From NCBI GenBank assembly GCA_028565635.1, contig JAOXYB010051156.1, positions 1 through 11,682 on the forward strand: DNA of 11,682 bases, written 5' to 3'. Numbering within the stretch: position 1 is the stretch's first letter; each line of letters opens with the position of its first letter. The notes under the pieces are model-generated. The model saw nothing but the letters and a program-made list of their open reading frames with translations, was not told the DNA's origin and did not search any database. Origin of the DNA: Phoronis ovalis (taxonomy: Eukaryota > Phoronida > Phoronidae). Shown in pieces: positions 9,201 through 11,682 of the stretch. Both the position numbers and the translations under genes were made by a program.

Positions 9201-11346
9201 AGATTTAATACAATGGAGACGAAAAACAATCACTTACCACAGGTTGAAAACACACCAGACGGCAAGTTTTGTGCACAGTATATATGACTGTAACATGAAA
9301 AGTGTATCTCTTGACATAATATTTAACTTTTCCTATATGATATTTTGCTGTCTATTTTTTTCTTAAATTTCATTAAGATGTGATTTGTTATTTCAGCCTT
9401 TACAATCTTCTTCGGATGAAGCCATGACGTTTTCAGAAAAGAAAACCTACTTTGAAAAGGAGATAGAAGCTCACAGTGGAGATGAACTTGAGAGGTAGTA
9501 CTATTGTGAACAACCCATTTAAAGTCACAAGAAATGGATTTGTTTAATCTTTTGTTTTCGGTTTAGGTAAAATTTTCATAAATATGTAGTAATAATCAAA
9601 TAATCACAGTTGGGACTACAGCAAGTTTACAGTTACCTCCTCCATCAAATGTAGTAATTTTGTATTAGTTCAGAAGTGTTTTGATTAATAAAAAATGCTA
9701 TTCTCAATTTTTAGTACACCCGGTAGTGTGCAAACAGTAAAAGCAGAGAAACGTCTACAGGCAAAGATAATACCAGGCTCGGACACAAGTGATGGTGAAA
9801 AAGTAGCAAGTCAAGCAGAACAAAGAGCATCAGAAGCTGAAAAAAACATTCAGTGGAGAGCTAATAGGTAAAACTTTGTAACAAAACTATTTTTTGTAAA
9901 ATGTGCAATACCTATTATAAGTATACTTGTCATCAGGACTATTACTTGGTACATGTATATAGGTAGTCGATGAATGTGAAATTAGCTGTAGCCGACTACC
10001 ACAGAAATACTACCAAGGTGTGCTTGTATCATGGTCCTGACACATAGGCAGTGGTGAATTTCTTGAGTTTGTTGTGATGTCCAAATCTAATTACTACATG
10101 CAAAGTGTCATCTTCTGTTGCAGTAACAGCATAATATTTAAATTATTGCCACTGACAGAAGTTTTATTCTGCTATCTGGTTCTTCATCGGATTCTATGTG
10201 AATAAATGCGAAAGGTTACCAGAAGTATGTTTCTAATAAACATAAATTGTTGTTTTTTTTAGAATGAAATCTCTTGAGGAAGATGGCATACATGCTGAGG
10301 CAGTAGTAGCCAAATCAAAACAAGTGCAAGGTATGTAATAACAATGACAAGAACCTGTGACAATCTGTTTACAGAATCATGTTTAATCCTATGCGGCAAG
10401 TTCAGGAAACTGTAGATGAGGGGTCGTCACGTTCTTCAAGATGTTTTGAATGGTATAACATGTATCAGGTTCCATTTCCATATACTTCTTTTATAAATGA
10501 TAACTGTATATTAAACGAAAAGAAAAGAATTCTTTGATGTCAGTAAATATAATAACTTGTTAGTAAATATGCATTATAGTATCTGTTCTCTGCGAGATGA
10601 AATTAATTAATTAATATAAAAGTCTTTTATGACTGATATATTTTAAACTCTCTTTCAGATGCTGATAAAATGGATGGTTCAGCAAAGGTAGGCAAACATG
10701 TGTCTGGCTTTGTTTTTGCTAATGAATAATGCTGATTAACATAAAAAGTTAACAAAAGCTGATGTTGGTTGCTTTATCCCTTAAACTAAAGCATGACTGT
10801 TGTAATCCCTAAAATGATTTGTTTTTAATTAATTAATAATGATATTAAATAGATGTATTAATGTTAATACTACAATAAATTTAACTTTAACAAATGCTAT
10901 TGGGGCTTTATGGTGAAGATTCTTTACTTTGCAAACTTATGTTGGCTTTACTTCTATATTTTTGCTGTTGGAGGTAGATTTAATTTTTAGAGAGGTTTAA
11001 CTCTGATTTGTGTTGATGTCAAACCTTCAGAAATAAGAGCTATTTTTAACTTTTCCAAAAAAATGAAAAATGTAATAGCCAGCATATCCTAGCATAAATG
11101 TGGATTGAATAACTTAACAAGATGGTGATTAGTTTCTCATAATCTCCTCTGCAGTTGCCGAGCTTTCCCAGTTTAGAAAATTTAAAACTCGAAATCTCTT
11201 GCCAAGATGGTGACACTAAAGTTGAGGAAAGATCACGAGTATTGGGTGAAAAAGTTACACGCAAAACTGAATCTTATGTCGATGAAAAAACTGGGCAGAC
11301 AGTGTTTAGAACAGTTGAATATGTAGAAAAAACTGTTGAACACGAG
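190..11346 (+). CDS. scrib: Scribble-like LAP polarity scaffold, C-terminal half (13 exons, partial gene)
   Basis: Joined coding segments: 190-254, 753-930, 1314-1465, 1705-1819, 2703-2879, 3139-3528, 4738-4890, 6457-7575, 9397-9494, 9715-9867, 10263-10330, 10659-10687, 11155-11346. Every junction has AG/GT borders and matching phase, giving 963 codons without a stop. Scribble is a cortical scaffold (LRR plus PDZ domains) that sets apical-basal polarity with Dlg and Lgl. The family call rests on the tail: TFSEKKTYFE (exon 9), VKAEKR (exon 10) and WRANRMKSLEED (exons 10-11) follow the order I recall from vertebrate SCRIB. The LRR and PDZ domains would be upstream and are not visible. Unlike vertebrate SCRIB as I remember it, a long charged helix and an SxIP-rich linker lie before this tail. 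The identification is from memory of the family, not a search; the exon chain is firmer than the name. Confidence 0.8.
255..752 (+). other. Intron 1
   Basis: It runs from GTAAGT to a cattactag acceptor. It holds a tiny palindrome (cacaggtctgtg, near 600) and otherwise plain AT-rich sequence; I see no exon or element in it. Confidence 0.75.
753..930 (+). CDS. scrib: Exon 2: charged helix (E/R/K-rich)
   Basis: The acceptor is cattactag and the donor AAACAG|GTGGGT. It enters in phase 2, completing an Arg codon, and leaves in phase 0 after 59 full codons. The peptide starts RLEEEARQKSELERMR and ends LQEELMRKQ. Blocks of three or four Glu alternate with Arg/Lys at i/i+4 spacing, with sparse Leu, Met and Ile. 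This suits a single alpha helix or a weak coiled coil. Its first bases (gttggaagaaga) recur at the start of exon 4, consistent with exon duplication. Confidence 0.85.
931..1313 (+). other. Intron 2
   Basis: It runs from GTGGGT to gattaag. It is very AT-rich with a weak pyrimidine tract at its 3' end. No other feature is seen. Confidence 0.7.
1314..1465 (+). CDS. scrib: Exon 3: charged helix
   Basis: It begins after gattaag (phase 0) and ends at GGAG|GTATAT (phase 2). An in-frame TAA at 1293-1295 limits how far upstream the exon could start, and the only AG between there and the coding run in the right phase is at 1312-1313. The pyrimidine tract is poor, so this is the least certain acceptor of the set. 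The 50 codons are nearly all E, R, K, Q and L, including KRLEEELRRKKKEEELRLEE. The coding strand is almost pure purine. Exon 1 has the same 0-to-2 phase pattern. Confidence 0.8.
1705..1819 (+). CDS. scrib: Exon 4: charged helix
   Basis: The acceptor is ttctgaaag (phase 2) and the donor GAACAG|GTATTT (phase 0). The split codon again gives Arg, then LEEDLHRQEEEEKRQLAI and, at the end, RRRAELEEEQ. It is the counterpart of exon 2 in the apparent duplicated exon pair: same entry bases, same phases and a similar closing Gln codon at the donor. Confidence 0.83.
1820..2702 (+). other. Intron 4, mostly filled by a MITE-like element
   Basis: It runs from GTATTT to ttttgcag. Positions 1936-2568 are the inverted-repeat element. 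Near the 3' end a second, better pyrimidine-tract acceptor (ttgcttttcag, AG at 2682-2683) lies 19 nt upstream of the one that keeps the frame. Confidence 0.75.
1936..2568. mobile_element. Non-autonomous DNA element with long inverted repeats (MITE-like), copy 1, in intron 4
   Basis: The left end (AGTTTGGGACAAGTTATTCA, 1936 onward) is matched in inverse by the right end (ataagttgtcccgaactt, up to 2568). Further in, caacacccctg (2102-2112) pairs with caggggtgttag (2317-2328), and much of the sequence between also aligns in inverse orientation, so the arms run to about 190-250 nt around a centre of about 200 nt. It has no ORF. The same family occurs at 8314-8710. The ends resemble a terminal-inverted-repeat DNA transposon, but I cannot settle the superfamily because the target duplication is unclear. 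It makes up most of the 883-nt intron. Confidence 0.72.
2703..2879 (+). CDS. scrib: Exon 5: end of charged helix, then acidic linker
   Basis: The acceptor is aaattttgcag. The first 20 or so codons (ELIRLEEERRKQEALKLASL) close the helix. A Ser/Thr stretch follows, then an acidic-aromatic patch SSVFDDIPWAEDDQEEIQ, and then FVSFSQPPEE. Two phase-0 donors lie nine bases apart: GAAGAG|GTACAG (exon end 2879, used here) and CAGAAG|GTAGTG (exon end 2888, adding VQK). The DDIPWAEDD patch looks like a short linear interaction motif, but I do not recognise its partner. Confidence 0.85.
3139..3528 (+). CDS. scrib: Exon 6: Ser/Pro-rich disordered linker with SxIP motifs
   Basis: The acceptor is ttattttccag and the donor ACAGTG|GTAAGA; both ends are phase 0 and it holds 130 codons. 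The peptide is disordered. It contains VQPPKSQLPKPAVIVF, SSSQIPSYRG, a short YRGS repeat (SYRGSPSEVPGYRGST), a Val/Thr patch (DITVVKTTTVVTKI), an RSP-rich piece (SRSPLLRSPASHSPVP), and VSRIPTV at the end. Two SxIP motifs (3253-3264 and 3511-3522) are candidate EB1-type binding sites. If the internal donor is ignored, the frame stays open to a TGA at 3592-3594 (see the alternative terminal exon entry). Confidence 0.87.
3529..3594 (+). CDS. scrib: Read-through extension of exon 6: alternative C terminus ending -GSDV
   Basis: If the 3528 donor is not used, translation continues for 21 more codons (VVRTKSQSNSSVRHW...SGSDV) and stops at TGA 3592-3594. The last residues S-D-V fit a class I PDZ-ligand pattern (S/T-x-hydrophobic-COOH). 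A canonical AATAAA follows 50 nt later with T-rich sequence beyond, so this is a plausible composite terminal exon. The short isoform would keep the charged helix but lose exons 7-13. There is no transcript evidence here, and an unused read-through is the alternative. Confidence 0.5.
   Translation, partial: VRTKSQSNSSVRHWSSSGSDV
3644..3649 (+). terminator. Canonical polyadenylation signal AATAAA
   Basis: AATAAA lies in ataaataaatg, about 50 nt after the alternative stop codon. The following 10-35 nt contain CA dinucleotides and a U/GU-rich stretch (ttgttattattc, atctttttgcc), the usual downstream arrangement. In AT-rich DNA this hexamer also occurs by chance, so its weight comes from position directly after a possible terminal exon. 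Confidence 0.5.
4127..4177. repeat. Two-step foldback hairpin in intron 6 / downstream of the alternative 3' end
   Basis: GTGTACCT (4127-4134) pairs with AGGTACAC (4170-4177), and inside it ACCAGTA (4147-4153) pairs with TACTGGT (4160-4166) around a six-base loop TAGGTC. Both stems are perfect. The left internal spacer is 12 nt and the right one 3 nt. It may be a small decayed foldback repeat or an RNA structure; no known RNA family is recognised. Confidence 0.55.
4738..4890 (+). CDS. scrib: Exon 7: Pro-rich linker
   Basis: The acceptor is cttgcccatag and the donor GCTGAG|GTAAAG, phase 0 at both ends, 51 codons. The peptide begins PSQSKPSKVPPPVLPKPK, continues YQRGYISSSNEDLLDPVK and ends LSRHPATLIKVAAE. 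The Pro/Lys-rich opening resembles an SH3-type ligand region; SSSNEDLLD offers acidic-directed kinase sites. Being 3n and phase 0-0, the exon could be skipped without changing frame. Confidence 0.83.
4891..6456 (+). other. Intron 7
   Basis: It runs from GTAAAG to atagcag, 1566 nt. It holds the degenerate minisatellite at 6119-6269. No convincing exon or transposon is seen in the rest; open frames on both strands here are short and of intron-like composition. Confidence 0.72.
6119..6269. repeat. Degenerate minisatellite, about 25-nt unit (or 50-nt double unit)
   Basis: The pattern aaagcttttcc-x-agctttgaacat recurs: 6120-6143, from 6144, about 6169-6193 (ttgctttggacat), from 6194 (acattcccagttgcgg), and 6246-6269 (ttttcctagcttcaaacat). 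Copies differ by substitutions and indels. It lies in intron 7 some 190 nt before exon 8 and has no coding value. Confidence 0.5.
6457..7575 (+). CDS. scrib: Exon 8: 373-residue disordered Ser/Pro/Thr segment with SxIP array
   Basis: The acceptor is gttaatagcag and the donor ACTAAG|GTAGGT, phase 0-0. The exon starts SYRPTSLMEST, not at the internal ATG. Exact SxIP motifs: SAIP (6532-6543), SNIP (6760-6771), SSIP (7099-7110), SAIP (7414-7425), SKIP (7450-7461), SGIP (7543-7554); KGIP variants at 6658-6669 and 7186-7197. SxIP flanked by basic residues is the established EB-binding signal of plus-end tracking proteins. S-P-x-K/R sites (SPKR twice, SPQK, SPTK) fit proline-directed kinases such as CDKs. 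KPTPPPRS matches a class II SH3 ligand. PFEYEIII (6826-6849) and PFECEVV (6928-6948) form an internal repeat. No folded domain is seen. The size and motif density are unusual for a single exon in this gene. EB binding is inferred. Confidence 0.88.
7576..9396 (+). other. Intron 8
   Basis: At 1821 nt (GTAGGT to tttcag) this is the longest intron. It carries copy 2 of the MITE-like element (8314-8710), a perfect-looking but probably unused donor (TAG|GTGAGT at 7932), and a 162-nt in-phase open stretch at 9081-9242 with AG/GT borders that could be a cassette exon (see findings). Confidence 0.72.
8314..8710. mobile_element. Same MITE-like family, copy 2 with deleted centre, in intron 8
   Basis: The left end (tttgggacaacttacacta) and right end (taccagtaagttgtgccaac) match those of copy 1 in the same orientation. 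Shared inner pieces include ggattatgaaa, catgattatgtaatca, tagacttaat, caaaatggc and tatccagaaatgtat. Relative to copy 1 the segment corresponding to about 2093-2309 is missing, leaving about 400 nt. Divergence from copy 1 looks substantial, so this is an old insertion. A TACAC micro-repeat (acactacactacac) lies near its left end. Confidence 0.68.
9397..9494 (+). CDS. scrib: Exon 9: conserved Scribble tail motif (TFSEKKxYFE)
   Basis: The acceptor is gttatttcag and the donor CTTGAGAG|GTAGTA; it enters in phase 0 and leaves in phase 2. The peptide is PLQSSSDEA, then MTFSEKKTYFEKEIEAHSG and DELE. This matches the LSF-x-ER-x-K-YFELEV block that I recall in vertebrate Scribble, the start of its conserved C-terminal segment. 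Its biochemical role is not known to me; it is likely a short helix binding a partner. Confidence 0.85.
9715..9867 (+). CDS. scrib: Exon 10: conserved Scribble tail (AEKR...WRANR helix)
   Basis: The acceptor is tcaatttttag and the donor GCTAATAG|GTAAAA, phase 2 to phase 2. The peptide is STPGSVQTVKAEKRLQAK, then IIPGSDTSDGEK with acidic-directed Ser/Thr sites, then a helix SQAEQRASEAEKNIQWRANR. VKAEKR and the final AEK-x-x-x-WRA-x-R correspond to the TAKAERR and EAEKRALWRAAR segments I recall in human SCRIB. Together with exon 11 this is the strongest evidence for the gene identity. Confidence 0.87.
9929..10046. repeat. Imperfect inverted repeat in intron 10
   Basis: Left blocks gtcatcaggact, cttggta and ggtagtcg (9929-9970) are mirrored by cgactacc, taccaag and atggtcctgacac (9993-10044). 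Gaps of different length separate the blocks, so the fold is interrupted. It is probably a decayed foldback element. Confidence 0.5.
10112..10161. repeat. Second imperfect inverted repeat in intron 10
   Basis: cttctgttgcagtaacagc (10112 onward) pairs imperfectly with ttgccactgacagaag (ending 10161) around an AT-rich loop. It lies about 65 nt after the previous inverted repeat and about 100 nt before exon 11. Confidence 0.4.
10263..10330 (+). CDS. scrib: Exon 11: conserved MKSLEED helix
   Basis: The acceptor follows a run of eight T and the donor is GTGCAAG|GTATGT, phase 2 to phase 1, with 22 complete codons. The peptide MKSLEEDGIHAEAVVAKSKQ continues the exon 10 helix and aligns with the RMKSLEQDALRAQMVLSRSQ segment recalled from vertebrate Scribble: identical MKSLE, conserved D, and A at matching spacing. 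This is diagnostic for the family. Confidence 0.9.
10331..10658 (+). other. Intron 11
   Basis: It runs from GTATGT to ctctttcag. A short TTAA repeat (ttaattaattaat, about 10602-10614) lies in it. No other feature is seen. Confidence 0.72.
10659..10687 (+). CDS. scrib: Exon 12: 29-nt micro-exon
   Basis: The acceptor is actctctttcag, with a good pyrimidine tract, and the donor is GCAAAG|GTAGGC. It completes a split Asp codon and adds ADKMDGSAK. The exon links phase 1 (exon 11) to phase 0 (exon 13), so it must be included to keep the frame. Skipping it would hit a stop about 19 codons into exon 13. Inclusion is inferred from the phase match and strong splice signals. Confidence 0.72.
10688..11154 (+). 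other. Intron 12
   Basis: It runs from GTAGGC to cctctgcag, AT-rich, with a second TTAA-type run (ttaattaattaat, about 10827-10839). No exon or element is recognised. Confidence 0.72.
11155..11346 (+). CDS. scrib: Exon 13: E/K/T/V-rich tail segment
   Basis: The acceptor is tctcctctgcag; the likely donor is CACGAG|GTAACC, phase 0-0, with 64 codons. After LPSFPSLENLKLEIS comes DGDTKVEERSRVLGEKVTRK, then ESYVDEKTGQTVFRTVEYVE and KTVEHE. Alternating charged and Val/Thr/Tyr residues with a DEKTGQ turn suggest a beta-hairpin-like or extended segment. If the donor is not used, translation adds VTVK and stops at TGA 11359-11361. I recognise no catalogued domain. Confidence 0.82.
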
Positions 11347-11668
11347 GTAACCGTAAAGTGAATGTTGATTTATCCATCAAGAAACTAACCAAGTGTGATG
11401 TAACATTTTAACCCCTGCTTCAGTACTATGTGGTGGTTACCTTTTATATTTTATTTATTTAACACGCATCCTAAACCTCAAATTACCTATTAATGCAGAC
11501 CTGATTACTAATTAACCATGTGATAAAACTTGCCTGGTCTCCAGTGTGCTACTTGCTGCTTTGTTGTGTTCCATCACTTTCTTAAACTGTTTGCCATGCT
11601 GCAACATTGCTTTTACCTTTATTAAATGTAAGTCTTTATAAGTAGCATCTTTTTTTCTTCTTTATTAG
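11347..11668 (+). other. Intron 13 or alternative 3' UTR
   Basis: If the GTAACC donor is used this is a 322-nt intron ending in a strong pyrimidine tract and TTAG. If not, a stop comes 12 codon bases later (TGA 11359-11361) and the region is 3' UTR, with an ATTAAA at 11621-11626. The strong acceptor at the end favours intron. Confidence 0.55.
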
Positions 11669-11682
11669 AGGTTTTCGATTTC
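11669..11682 (+). CDS. scrib: Start of probable exon 14 (cut by window edge)
   Basis: A strong pyrimidine tract (tctttttttcttctttattag) precedes AG at 11667-11668. Joined to exon 13 in phase 0 the 14 visible bases read R-F-S-I plus two bases. A second AG two bases later (11669-11670) would instead give V-F-D-F. Too little is visible to test coding potential. Confidence 0.45.

Larger units (their letters stand above)
9868..10262 (+). other. Intron 10 with two foldback repeats
   Basis: It runs from GTAAAA to a T8-AG acceptor. Two imperfect inverted repeats (9929-10046 and 10112-10161) occupy its middle. Nothing coding is seen. Confidence 0.72.

Noticed and set aside
11425-11463. Acceptor-like cctgcttcag followed by a short open frame (YYVVVTF...)
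   Set aside because: It ends at a TAA after 12 codons and looks like AT-rich intron; the acceptor at 11668 has a far better pyrimidine tract.
1-11682. CRISPR array, operon, prokaryotic promoter, tRNA or rRNA genes
   Set aside because: None is seen. Spliced exons, AT-rich introns and poly(A) signals indicate a eukaryotic gene.

Overview
The window is part of one multi-exon eukaryotic gene on the + strand. It is a run of short AT-rich introns with GT-AG boundaries around 13 in-frame coding exons (190-11346), plus the first 14 bases of a probable 14th exon at the right edge. Joined in phase, the 13 exons give 2889 coding nt (963 codons) with no internal stop. The 5' part of the gene lies before base 1, and the 3' end is probably beyond base 11682. 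No start codon, promoter or second gene is supported.

I identify the gene as scribble (scrib/LAP4), a LAP-family cell-polarity scaffold, seen here from after its expected LRR/PDZ part to near its C terminus. The anchor is the tail in exons 9-11: an [LM][ST]F-x-[ED][RK]-x-x-YFE motif, then VKAEKR, then an AEK...W-R-A-N-R-M-K-S-L-E-[EQ]-D helix. These match, in the same order, the tail of vertebrate SCRIB as I recall it. The LRR and PDZ domains are not in the window. AT-rich introns, small exons and frequent tacatgta-type words suggest an invertebrate, perhaps a mollusc or other lophotrochozoan; that placement is a guess.

Layout: exons 1-5 (190-2879) encode about 190 residues of very charged helix (E/R/K/Q), built from a repeated pair of exons with alternating phases 0-2/2-0. 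Exon 5 then turns acidic (DDIPWAEDDQEE). Exon 6 (3139-3528) is Ser/Pro-rich. It has a good internal donor, but reading through that donor gives a short alternative C terminus ending in -GSDV and a polyadenylation signal 50 nt after the stop. Exon 7 (4738-4890) is a Pro-rich linker. Exon 8 (6457-7575) is a 373-residue disordered segment with repeated SxIP motifs, four of them (two KGIP variants) set 6-7 residues after an S-P site. Exons 9-13 encode the conserved tail and a repetitive E/K/T/V-rich segment.

Introns 4 and 8 each carry a copy of the same long-inverted-repeat, non-autonomous DNA element, the second lacking its centre. Smaller foldback repeats lie in introns 6 and 10, and a degenerate minisatellite in intron 7.

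The most interesting reading is a polarity scaffold with an added microtubule plus-end (EB-binding) module that may be controlled by proline-directed phosphorylation. A composite terminal exon may also make a truncated isoform that lacks this module and carries its own PDZ ligand. These are inferences from motifs and splice signals.
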